Shown here piece after piece: positions 1-5,819 of a stretch of DNA of 14,393 nt. This stretch comes from JAIRTY01 sp050257395 (GTDB taxonomy: Bacteria; Actinomycetota; Actinomycetes; Streptosporangiales; Streptosporangiaceae). Each line of letters opens with the position of its first letter. Position 1 is the first letter of the stretch. The stretch is taken from the NCBI GenBank assembly GCA_050257395.1, contig JBLMWU010000082.1, forward strand, positions 1 through 14,393. The letters run 5' to 3'. A model generated the notes under the pieces. The model saw only the letters and a list, made by a program, of their open reading frames with translations, was not told the origin of the DNA and did no database searches. The position numbers were made by a program, and so were the translations under genes.

Positions 1-290
1 GCCGCTTGGCCTGCCTGGCTGAACAGCGCTGCCCGGCCGCGCTCGAATGCCTCATCGGCAGCCTGCCCATCGGCCGCCTGAACCGCCAGCACCAGCGTGT
101 TGGCGTCGGCGCCGGCCAGGCCATCAGCCGGAAACCCGCGCGCGATCAGATCCGCCACCACCGTCGGGGTGGCCATCGCCGCGCTGGTCCAGCTGACCCC
201 GTCGCCATCCTGCATGGCGCGGGTGGCGCTGAGCAGCAGCAGTGAGTCGCGGTAGGTGCCCGGGAAGGCGCGCAGTTGGTCTGTTCTCAC
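1..290 (-). CDS. fdrA: FdrA/AllF-like protein, N-terminal part (runs off the window)
   Basis: Partial gene: the frame is open from a GTG at 290 to the window edge, about 96 codons. The N-terminus contains TYRDSLLLLSATRAM, then an AAMATPTVVADLIARGF stretch and ADANTLVLAVQA. This follows the layout of the E. coli FdrA N-terminus (QDSVSLM..., MMGTPANKALL, NDICVAI). FdrA is a succinyl-CoA-synthetase-like protein. In E. coli it has been assigned, with YlbE (DUF1116) and YlbF (DUF2877), to the oxamate carbamoyltransferase of anaerobic allantoin use, which passes carbamoyl phosphate to carbamate kinase. The GTG overlaps the carbamate kinase stop as GTGA (4 bases), so the two are probably translationally coupled. 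The DUF1116 partner is at the far end of the central operon (10750-12177). No DUF2877 gene is visible; it could lie beyond the left edge. The family call rests on remembered sequence similarity over about 90 residues. Confidence 0.75.
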   Translation of the reverse strand, partial: MRTDQLRAFPGTYRDSLLLLSATRAMQDGDGVSWTSAAMATPTVVADLIARGFPADGLAGADANTLVLAVQAADGQAADEAFERGRAALFSQAGQA

Positions 291-1249
291 CGGCCCTGCC
301 TTACCTGGGACGGGGTGCGCACGATGCGGGTGCCTGGCAGGTTGCTGGTCCCGGCCAGGGTAGGCGCCAGCAGTTCAGGTGAGGTGATCACCGCTGTCTC
401 GCCGCCCTGATCCAGGAACCGGAGTGCGGCTTCGATCTTGGGGCCCATGCTGCCTGGCGGGAACTGCCCCTCACGGAGGTGGCGGGCTGCTTCGGCAGCG
501 GTGATCGTGCTCAATGCTGTCTGGGTCGGCTTGCCGAAGTCGAGCATGACCCGGTCTACTGCGGTGACCAGCAGCAGCGCCTCCGCCTCGAGCAGGGCGG
601 CGATGAGGCCGGCGGCCCGGTCCTTGTCGATGACCGCGTCCACGGTGGCGGTGTATCCGCTGGCAGTACCTGCGACCGGGATCCCGCCTCCGCCGCAGGC
701 GATGACCAGGTGCCCGGCGTCCACGAGGGCGCGCACGGCGTTGATCTCGATCACGCTGGCCGGCTGCGGTGAGGCCACCACCCGCCGGTACCCGCGGCCA
801 GAGTCTGGCTGGACCACCCAGCCCCGGCTGCCGGCCAGCCGCTGCGCCTCGGTGGCCGGGAAGAAGGGCCCGATGGGCTTGGCCGGCAGGTCGAAAGCCG
901 GATCTGCCGGGTCGACCGTGACGTGGGTGACAAGCGCGGCTGCGGTCCCGGAGCCGCGCAGCCGGTCGATGGAGCGGGCAATCAGGCTGCCAAGCAGGCC
1001 CTGGGTCATCGCGCCCAGCAGCGCCAGCGGCTGAGCGGGCACCATGGTGGCCGCTTCCTGCTGCAGGGCCAGGTTGCCCACCTGCGGGCCGTTGCCGTGA
1101 ACGATCACCACCCGCCAGCCGGCCTCCATGACGTCGTTGACCGCCGCCGCCATCGCCGCCGCGTTGGCCAGCATTTCGTCACACGTCCCGGACTCACCGG
1201 CCCGGGTCAGGGCGTTGCCGCCAAGCGCGACTACCGCGGTCCTGTTCAT
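287..1249 (-). CDS. arcC: Carbamate kinase
   Basis: 320-aa carbamate kinase (amino acid kinase fold). It interconverts carbamoyl phosphate + ADP with carbamate + ATP, in the cytoplasm. Family motifs appear in order: VVALGGNAL (residues 6-14), HGNGPQVG (51-58), CGGGGIPV (185-192), DAVIDKD (204-210), VMLDFGKP (about 234-241) and GSMGPK (266-271). The length is full for the family (about 310). The frame stays open upstream to 1342, but the family starts just before VVALGGNAL, so I chose the ATG at 1249, which has a modest AGGA upstream. Its stop overlaps the fdrA start by 4 bases. That pairing is the one found in oxamate/allantoin catabolism, where the kinase harvests ATP from carbamoyl phosphate. 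There is no arginine deiminase or ornithine carbamoyltransferase in the window, so a role in arginine fermentation is not supported. Confidence 0.93.
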   Translation of the reverse strand: MNRTAVVALGGNALTRAGESGTCDEMLANAAAMAAAVNDVMEAGWRVVIVHGNGPQVGNLALQQEAATMVPAQPLALLGAMTQGLLGSLIARSIDRLRGSGTAAALVTHVTVDPADPAFDLPAKPIGPFFPATEAQRLAGSRGWVVQPDSGRGYRRVVASPQPASVIEINAVRALVDAGHLVIACGGGGIPVAGTASGYTATVDAVIDKDRAAGLIAALLEAEALLLVTAVDRVMLDFGKPTQTALSTITAAEAARHLREGQFPPGSMGPKIEAALRFLDQGGETAVITSPELLAPTLAGTSNLPGTRIVRTPSQVRQGR

Positions 1250-1285
1250 GAAATCCTGCTGATCGACGGGATAAAGTTTGGCCAT

Positions 1286-1306
1286 GAGTCGTATAGGTAA
1301 CGACTC
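1286..1306. promoter_or_regulatory. Inverted repeat in a divergent intergenic region (possible operator)
   Basis: GAGTCGT (1286-1292) and ACGACTC (1300-1306) form a perfect 7-base inverted repeat with a 7-base spacer. A second overlapping palindrome, AACGACTCGTT, covers 1299-1309. Both lie in the 92-base gap between divergent carbamate kinase (start 1249, minus) and the 233-aa gene (start 1342, plus). The local A+T content is clearly above that of the neighbours. Two-fold symmetry between divergent starts fits a dimeric repressor or activator site, but no regulator gene is in the window and I cannot place -35/-10 boxes convincingly on either strand. Confidence 0.45.
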
Positions 1307-1341
1307 GTTGAGAATAGTAAACGCCATCCGCGGGAGGTGCA

Positions 1342-2043
1342 ATGACCGGTTCCGGCTCCGGTGAGGGCGGCGAGACCAGTGCGCCCGCGGTGGGGACCGC
1401 CGTGCCTCCTGCCGTCCTGCGGTCCTGGGATGAGGCGGAAGCCGGCCTCTTCCCGCTGGTGATGGCGCGCCCCGATCTGTACCAGCAGGCGATCGGGCTC
1501 ATCCAGCGGCTGGCTGGCCGCCTGCGCGAGACATGTCCGGATGTGCCGGCGCTGCTGGCCGCCCACGAGCAGGGAGCTCACCTCGCCGCCGATGGGCCGG
1601 CCGCCGCCGAACTGGCCGGATGGGCGGCCGCCGGGATCCGGCCGGAGCAGGTAGCAGCTGCCGCCTGCGCCATGCGCTACCGGGAACTGGTGGCCTTGCT
1701 GGCTGCCCGCAACCGGCTGGCCGCGCTTGCCCGGGCCCGCGAGGAGGGGAAGTCCTGGGCCGTGATCGAGGAGTCCGGGTCACCGCAGCGGGCTCCTTAC
1801 ATCCCGTATCAGCGGATTGAAGCTGACGTCACCACCGGGCGGGCGGTGATCGTGTCGATCGAGCCGGACGAGACGCTGAGCCGTGCGGTCCACCGGCTTG
1901 ATCGCGCCCAGCTGGATCTGGCCAGCGGGGGCCTGCAGGCTGGCGGGCAGATTGGCCGCTACCCCGACGAAGATGCCCTCACGACGGCGCTGCAGCAGGT
2001 CAGGACGGATGCCGGCGGGGCGTCGCCACCCGCCAGGCCATAG
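1342..2043 (+). CDS. Unrecognised 233-aa protein
   Basis: I do not recognise this family. The ATG at 1342 is preceded by GGAGG (1333-1337) at good spacing. The N-terminal 25 residues are low-complexity Gly/Ala/Pro. Residues from about 28 to 140 look all-helical and Ala/Leu/Arg-rich. The C-terminal third changes to a mixed segment with YIPYQRIEADVTTGRAVIVS and a final helical stretch. There are only two cysteines (one in ETCPDV, one in AAACAMRY), no signal peptide and no membrane segment, so a soluble cytoplasmic protein is expected. It diverges from carbamate kinase and lies upstream of the radical SAM gene on the same strand, with a 151-base gap that contains a hairpin and a possible promoter. 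It is not obviously the MSMEG_0570 or MSMEG_0572 component of Nit1C clusters, nor DUF2877 (the third oxamate carbamoyltransferase subunit). Coding status is supported by the RBS, length and context. Confidence 0.75.
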   Translation: MTGSGSGEGGETSAPAVGTAVPPAVLRSWDEAEAGLFPLVMARPDLYQQAIGLIQRLAGRLRETCPDVPALLAAHEQGAHLAADGPAAAELAGWAAAGIRPEQVAAAACAMRYRELVALLAARNRLAALARAREEGKSWAVIEESGSPQRAPYIPYQRIEADVTTGRAVIVSIEPDETLSRAVHRLDRAQLDLASGGLQAGGQIGRYPDEDALTTALQQVRTDAGGASPPARP

Positions 2044-2055
2044 CGCCGTTCCGCC

Positions 2056-2070
2056 GCCCGCCAGGCGGGC
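2056..2070 (+). terminator. GC-rich hairpin after the 233-aa gene
   Basis: GCCCGC (2056-2061) pairs with GCGGGC (2065-2070) across a 3-base loop, starting 13 bases after the TAG stop at 2041-2043. No T-tract follows, so this would be a weak or actinobacterial-style hairpin terminator, or only a transcript-stabilising element. It suggests the upstream gene and the radical SAM gene are not simply one operon. Confidence 0.3.
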
Positions 2071-2095
2071 CGGGCCGAGTAGTCCCTCAGAGGGG

Positions 2096-2125
2096 TTGCG
2101 TTCACGAGCCTGCAAGGTCTATCAA
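2096..2125 (+). promoter_or_regulatory. Possible promoter for the radical SAM/GNAT pair
   Basis: TTGCGT (2096-2101), an 18-base spacer, then TATCAA (2120-2125). The -10 context TCTATCA is identical over 7 bases to that of the stronger promoter before comA (5019-5025), whose -35 also begins TTGC. Transcription would begin near 2132, leaving a leader of about 60 bases before the chosen start at 2195. Assignment is by eye only. Confidence 0.35.
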
Positions 2126-2182
2126 GGATGGTGAACGTCCGTATCGGATCAAACAAACGGTCGCTGGCACGCGCTGATGGGC

Positions 2183-2190
2183 AAGGGAGG
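2183..2190 (+). promoter_or_regulatory. Ribosome binding site deciding the radical SAM start
   Basis: AAGGGAGG ends 4 bases before the ATG at 2195. The alternative in-frame ATG at 2177 has no Shine-Dalgarno sequence upstream, so the downstream start is preferred. Confidence 0.6.
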
Positions 2191-2194
2191 GGCC

Positions 2195-3388
2195 ATGGCT
2201 GAGTCCCCGGCCCGCACGACGGGACATCACCCGGGCGGCAACGGGCGGGATGAGCCGGCCGGCCAGGCCGGCGGTCGGCTCGCGGGCCTGATCACCGAGC
2301 TGCAGGGGCGCGGGCTGCGGGTCGAGGTGCCGCTCGAATCGCGCCAGGGCGGAGCCGGGCCGGCTGACGCGGGCATGCTCTGGATCGACGGATTCGCCGC
2401 GACCGTGCCCACCGGCGCGCACTACGCACAGACCTCGCCCTACGTGCTGCGGGCAGAAGACGATGGCTGGGGCGTCTACCGGGACGGTGAGCGGCTGGCC
2501 TCCGCCCAGCCGTTTCAGCGCCCCCGCTATTACGACCTGGCGACCGCGGACGGTATCCCGTACTGGCAGATCGCGCTCCTGCATCTGGACTCGCTCGCCA
2601 GCACGGTCATCCAGACTTGCGCCTACTGGGGTAACTCCGACCAGTGCACGTTCTGCGGCATCGGGGTCACGCTGGCCAACGGCCGCACCATCGCAAAGAA
2701 GACCCCCGAGATGCTGGCCGAAGTCGCGGTGGCGGCCCGGGAACTCGATGGCGCGGTGGATGCCACCCTGACCATCGGCACCACCGCCACCCCTGACAAA
2801 GGCGCGCTGTATGTGGCCCGCTGCGGCAAGGCGGTGCGGGAGGCGGCCGGGCTGCCAGTCGAGGTGCAGTTCGAGCCGCCGAACGATCTGGATGTCATCG
2901 ACCGGGTCGCCGACATGGGCATCGACTCGGCCGGTATCCATGTCGAGACTTTCGATCCGCAGGTGCTTGCCCGCGTCGCCCCCGCTAAGGCGCGCACCGG
3001 GATCGACGGCTACTTCCGCGCCTGGGAGCGGGCGGTAGCCGCGTTCGGCGAGGGCCAGGTCTCGACCTACGTCATCCTCGGCATGGGCGAGGACCCTGAC
3101 CTGATCGTCGAAGGCTGCCGCCGCGCGATCGACATCGGGGTGTACCCGTTCGTGGTGCCGCTGCGGCCCACGGTAGGCAGCCTGATGGAAAACATGGTGG
3201 CGCCGTCACCGGAGTACTGCGAGACCATCTACCGCCGGGTCGTGCCATACCTGGCTGCCCGCGGGCTGGGTGCCCGGGGCGTCGCGGCTGGATGTGCGCG
3301 CTGCCAGGCATGCTCGGCTATGAGCCTGCTCGAGGGGAGCACCGACTGGAATGGCCGAACCCACCTCCCGCTTCTCAGCAACCGCTAG
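2195..3388 (+). CDS. nitD: Radical SAM protein, MSMEG_0568/NitD family
   Basis: 397-aa radical SAM enzyme with a variant cluster motif, C142-x8-C151-x2-C154 (CAYWGNSDQCTFC), instead of the usual CX3CX2C. The aromatic residue before the last Cys is kept. A second Cys set at the C-terminus, CARCQAC (C367, C370, C373), could hold another Fe-S cluster or metal. The long-spaced motif and the acetyltransferase neighbour are hallmarks of the MSMEG_0568-type proteins of Nit1C clusters, which usually sit beside a nitrilase. The reaction is unknown; Nit1C has been linked to cyanide or nitrile use. The protein is soluble, with a disordered Pro/Gly-rich first 30 residues. The gene overlaps the acetyltransferase gene by 38 bases, so both are expected from one mRNA. 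Family assignment is good; the substrate is not deducible. Confidence 0.82.
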   Translation: MAESPARTTGHHPGGNGRDEPAGQAGGRLAGLITELQGRGLRVEVPLESRQGGAGPADAGMLWIDGFAATVPTGAHYAQTSPYVLRAEDDGWGVYRDGERLASAQPFQRPRYYDLATADGIPYWQIALLHLDSLASTVIQTCAYWGNSDQCTFCGIGVTLANGRTIAKKTPEMLAEVAVAARELDGAVDATLTIGTTATPDKGALYVARCGKAVREAAGLPVEVQFEPPNDLDVIDRVADMGIDSAGIHVETFDPQVLARVAPAKARTGIDGYFRAWERAVAAFGEGQVSTYVILGMGEDPDLIVEGCRRAIDIGVYPFVVPLRPTVGSLMENMVAPSPEYCETIYRRVVPYLAARGLGARGVAAGCARCQACSAMSLLEGSTDWNGRTHLPLLSNR

Positions 3389-3911
3389 CCGGCCACCGCG
3401 GACGGCGCAACTGACCTGCCGCGCGGTGGCCACGGCCCAGGAGCTGGCGGCTCACCTGCGGATCCGCGAGCAGGTCTTCGTCCGTGAGCAGGGACTGTTC
3501 CGGGCGGCCGGCCCGGCAGGAGACCGGGATGCATATGACGCCGACCCCGCCACCATCCACGTGATAGGCCTGGCAGACGGCGTGATCTGCGGGACGGTCC
3601 GGCTCTACCGGGTACCTGCGGTGCCGGGGCGGTGGAAAGGTGACCGGCTGGCCGTACTGGCGGGTCACCGTCACCAGGGCCTGGGGGCGCCGCTCGTGCG
3701 GTTCGCCGTAGCGGCGGCGTCGCTGCATGGCGGGCAGGAGATGGAAGCCTACATACAGCCTGCGAACGTCACCTTCTTCGAGTGGCTCGGCTGGCGGAGG
3801 GCTGGCGGGCTGGTGGACTACGCCACGGTCCCGCACCAGCGGATGCTGATCGCCCTGCGGCCCCCGCACGCCGGGGGACCGGGAAGGGCGGAGCCGGGCC
3901 GGCCCGGGTAG
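3351..3911 (+). CDS. nitE: GNAT N-acetyltransferase, MSMEG_0567/NitE-like
   Basis: 186-aa GNAT-fold protein. It opens with the IREQVFVREQGLF pattern typical of this family's substrate side (about residues 39-51). A central beta-strand region, VICGTVRLYRV, is followed by RHQGLGAPLVRFA, which occupies the acetyl-CoA pyrophosphate-binding loop (usually Q/RxxGxG/A), then NVTFFEWLGWRR, the GNAT motif B region. In MSMEG_0567-type proteins the GNAT domain can be fused to an AIR-synthase-like domain. Here the two are separate genes facing each other. The ATG at 3351 lies inside the radical SAM gene; GAGGGGAG (3332-3339) gives a usable but distant RBS. The acceptor substrate is unknown. The last 15 residues are Pro/Gly-rich and probably disordered. 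Confidence 0.8.
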   Translation: MAEPTSRFSATASRPPRTAQLTCRAVATAQELAAHLRIREQVFVREQGLFRAAGPAGDRDAYDADPATIHVIGLADGVICGTVRLYRVPAVPGRWKGDRLAVLAGHRHQGLGAPLVRFAVAAASLHGGQEMEAYIQPANVTFFEWLGWRRAGGLVDYATVPHQRMLIALRPPHAGGPGRAEPGRPG

Positions 3912-3926
3912 CGGCGTCAGCCCGGG
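3903..3926. terminator. Possible bidirectional hairpin between converging genes
   Basis: CCCGGG at 3903-3908 and again at 3921-3926 can pair as a 6-base stem with a 12-base loop. The hairpin spans both stop codons (3909-3911 plus, 3917-3919 minus), which are only 5 bases apart. There is no T-tract. Such short repeats are common in GC-rich DNA, so this is weak evidence. Confidence 0.22.
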
Positions 3927-4897
3927 ACGGCGGGCAGCTGGCCCGCGGGCCGGGCCAGGTTGGTCACCGACTCTCTGGTCAGGTCGAACGCGGAGGCGAC
4001 CTGACCGCCCGCGGAGAGCTCCAGCTGGCCGCTGCCGTCCAGAGTGCCCACGACCGCCGCGGCTAGGCCACGGCCACCGAACGCGTCCAGGCATTCGGTT
4101 TCCCGCCCGGGCGGGACACACAGCAGGAACGCGAAACAGGGGAAGCAGGTGACCCACTGCGTCAGCGTCACCCCGGCCGGCACCGGGACCCGGTCCAGGT
4201 CGAGCGTGACGCCCAGCCGGTTGCACTCCAGCAGCATCGCCAGCGAACCGACCAGGCCCGCCATGCTGACATCCTTGGCCGCCGCCACCCAGCCGCGGTC
4301 GGCTCCCTCGGCCAGCAGCCGGACGTCTCCGCCCAGCCGCTCTCCCCGCTCGTCGAACGAGGGGAAGAACGGGAAATCCGCGCGCATCTGCCCTTCCAGG
4401 CAGCAGCCGACGACGAGTGACTGCCCAGGTGCCGCGTATCTGGCCGACAGCGGCTGGCTGGCCCGGCCGAGCCCGAAGGCCGCCAGCCCCGGCGGGCCCG
4501 CCGTGACCGTGAGATGGCCGCCGACCACCGGCACCTGATATAGGCCTGAGGCCCATCGCATGCCTTCGAGCACCTGCTTGATGATCTCCTGCGGGCCGGT
4601 CACCGTGTCCACCAGGGCGAGCGGCCAGGCGCCCATGGCCGCCAGGTCGTTGACATTGGTGGTTACCGCGGCGATGCCGGCACCGAACGGGTCGGTGGCC
4701 ACAAACGAGGGGAGGATGGCCTCGCCGCCCACGACGAGTGGGGTTCCCTGGTCCATCACGACCGCGCCGTCGTCGCCTGGCCCGGCCAGCCAGTCGGTGC
4801 GCTGGAAAATCTCCGTGACCAGCCCGATCGCGGCCTTTCCGGTAACGCCCGGGTGGGTACGCACGGTGTCAATCAGGGCAGTCAGGTCGGTGGGCAC
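3917..4897 (-). CDS. nitF: AIR-synthase-related protein, sll0787/NitF-like (PurM fold)
   Basis: 326-aa PurM/AIR-synthase-superfamily protein. Motifs: GDDGAVV (residues 41-47), the NVNDLAAMGA block (81-90) that in PurM-fold enzymes contributes to ATP/Mg binding, a VVGGHLT strand (124-130), and KDVSMAG (208-214), corresponding to the conserved K-D-x-S-x-G segment. Superfamily members (PurM, ThiL, SelD, HypE) bind ATP and often make acyl-phosphate or phosphorylated intermediates. The sll0787-type members of Nit1C clusters have no known reaction. The GTG start at 4897 has GAGGGG six bases upstream. The gene is inverted relative to radical SAM/GNAT and diverges from comA across a 136-base gap. There is an unusual Cys cluster at about residues 250-260 (TCFPCFAFLLC). 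The family call is firm; the role is not. Confidence 0.83.
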   Translation of the reverse strand: MPTDLTALIDTVRTHPGVTGKAAIGLVTEIFQRTDWLAGPGDDGAVVMDQGTPLVVGGEAILPSFVATDPFGAGIAAVTTNVNDLAAMGAWPLALVDTVTGPQEIIKQVLEGMRWASGLYQVPVVGGHLTVTAGPPGLAAFGLGRASQPLSARYAAPGQSLVVGCCLEGQMRADFPFFPSFDERGERLGGDVRLLAEGADRGWVAAAKDVSMAGLVGSLAMLLECNRLGVTLDLDRVPVPAGVTLTQWVTCFPCFAFLLCVPPGRETECLDAFGGRGLAAAVVGTLDGSGQLELSAGGQVASAFDLTRESVTNLARPAGQLPAVPG

Positions 4898-4997
4898 CCC
4901 TATCCCCTCACATCGGTGGCTGTGCGTGCGCGGGCACCGAGGGCCACGGCGGACGCGGATCTCCCGGTGCCGGGTGGGCCGCTGTGCCCCACCATCC

Positions 4998-5026
4998 TTG
5001 CACTAAAGTGAAGGAATATCTATCAT
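4998..5026 (+). promoter_or_regulatory. Promoter of the comA operon, predicted leaderless
   Basis: TTGCAC (4998-5003), a 17-base spacer and TATCAT (5021-5026; 5 of 6 matches to TATAAT). The comA ATG starts 8 bases after the -10 box, at the expected transcription start, and there is no Shine-Dalgarno sequence at usable distance (the AAGGAA at 5011-5016 lies 17 bases before the ATG). This predicts a leaderless mRNA. CACTAAAGTG (5001-5010), overlapping the -35 box, and CTATCATAG (5020-5028), over the -10 box, are small palindromes that could be operator half-sites. Confidence 0.65.
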
Positions 5027-5033
5027 AGCGTTT

Positions 5034-5819
5034 ATGCCGGGCCCCACCTTCCTCGATTTGCCAGCCAGGGCCGCCAAGCCACGCGGCACCGGCATCACCC
5101 ACGTACTCGACCGCGGCATTCCGCTCGGGCAGTCGGCAGATCTGCTGGCGATGACCGCGCCTTTCGCGGATGTGTGGAAGCTGGGCTGGGGCATCTCCTA
5201 TCTGGACCCGAACCTGGACGCCAAGCTGGAACTGCTGGCCGGTCACGGGGTACTCGCCTCACCCGGCGGGACGCTGCTGGAAATCGCCTGGGCGCAGGGC
5301 CGGGCAGCGGCACTCCTGGACTGGGCGCGGAGCTGCGGGTTTCCCTGCGTCGAGGTGTCGGCGGGCACGGTCCCCATGCCAGAGGCCGCCAAGCAGGAGC
5401 TGATCGCGGAAGCCGCGCGGCACTTCATCGTGCTCGCAGAGGTGGGCCCGAAGGATCCCGGCGTGCTGCTCACCCCGCAGCAGTGGGCGCAGGCGGCGTC
5501 GCGTGACCTTGACGCGGGTGCGACCTGGGTGCTGGCGGAAGGGCGCGCCAGCGGCACTGTCGGCATCTACGACCATGCCGGGGCCGTCCGGGAAGAGGTG
5601 GTGGCAGCGCTGGTCTCGGTGGCCGGCCCGGGCCCGATCGTGTTCGAGGCGCCCCGCGAGGCTCAGCAAGCCTGGTTCGTGCGCCGGTTCGGCCCAGATG
5701 TGAACCTGGCCAACGTGCCTCCTGGGGACGTCCTCGGCCTGGAGACCCTCCGGCTCTCGCTGCGTGCCGACACCTACCGGGCCCAGCCGGTGGCTGCACT
5801 GCCCGTGCCCGCGAGATGA
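5034..5819 (+). CDS. comA: Phosphosulfolactate synthase (ComA/XcbB1 family)
   Basis: 261-aa TIM-barrel enzyme predicted to add sulfite to phosphoenolpyruvate, giving (2R)-phospho-3-sulfolactate, the first step of PEP-dependent coenzyme M synthesis. The ComA pattern is clear: GITHVLDRGIPLG (about residues 19-31), the core VWKLGWGISYLD with K49, SPGGTLLEIAWAQG, CVEVSAGTVPMP and LAEVGPKDPG. These line up in order with methanogen ComA (VDKGL, KFGWGTS, YPGGTLFE, VEISDGS, LTEVGKK). Length matches (archaeal ComA about 250). It is the first gene of the operon, directly behind a strong promoter, and overlaps the next gene by ATGA. In bacteria, ComA-family proteins also occur outside CoM synthesis (for example YitD-like proteins of Bacillus), but the downstream AFS and PLP genes favour a CoM-type pathway. 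Confidence 0.92.
   Translation: MPGPTFLDLPARAAKPRGTGITHVLDRGIPLGQSADLLAMTAPFADVWKLGWGISYLDPNLDAKLELLAGHGVLASPGGTLLEIAWAQGRAAALLDWARSCGFPCVEVSAGTVPMPEAAKQELIAEAARHFIVLAEVGPKDPGVLLTPQQWAQAASRDLDAGATWVLAEGRASGTVGIYDHAGAVREEVVAALVSVAGPGPIVFEAPREAQQAWFVRRFGPDVNLANVPPGDVLGLETLRLSLRADTYRAQPVAALPVPAR

Noticed and set aside
438..1034. Plus-strand open frame opposite carbamate kinase
   Set aside because: Ser/Ala/Arg-rich shadow; carbamate kinase motifs cover the same interval on the minus strand.
1250..1342. 31-residue N-terminal extension of carbamate kinase
   Set aside because: The family starts right before VVALGGNAL; the extension would consume the whole divergent intergenic region with its inverted repeat.
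2102..2941. 279-codon minus-strand open frame opposite the radical SAM gene
   Set aside because: Shadow frame; the plus strand shows the complete radical SAM motifs and a ribosome binding site.
3375..4556. Long open frame of 393 codons on the minus strand
   Set aside because: It overlaps the acetyltransferase and AIRS-like genes in another frame, is Gly/Arg/Pro-rich without motifs, and is explained by high G+C third positions of the real genes.
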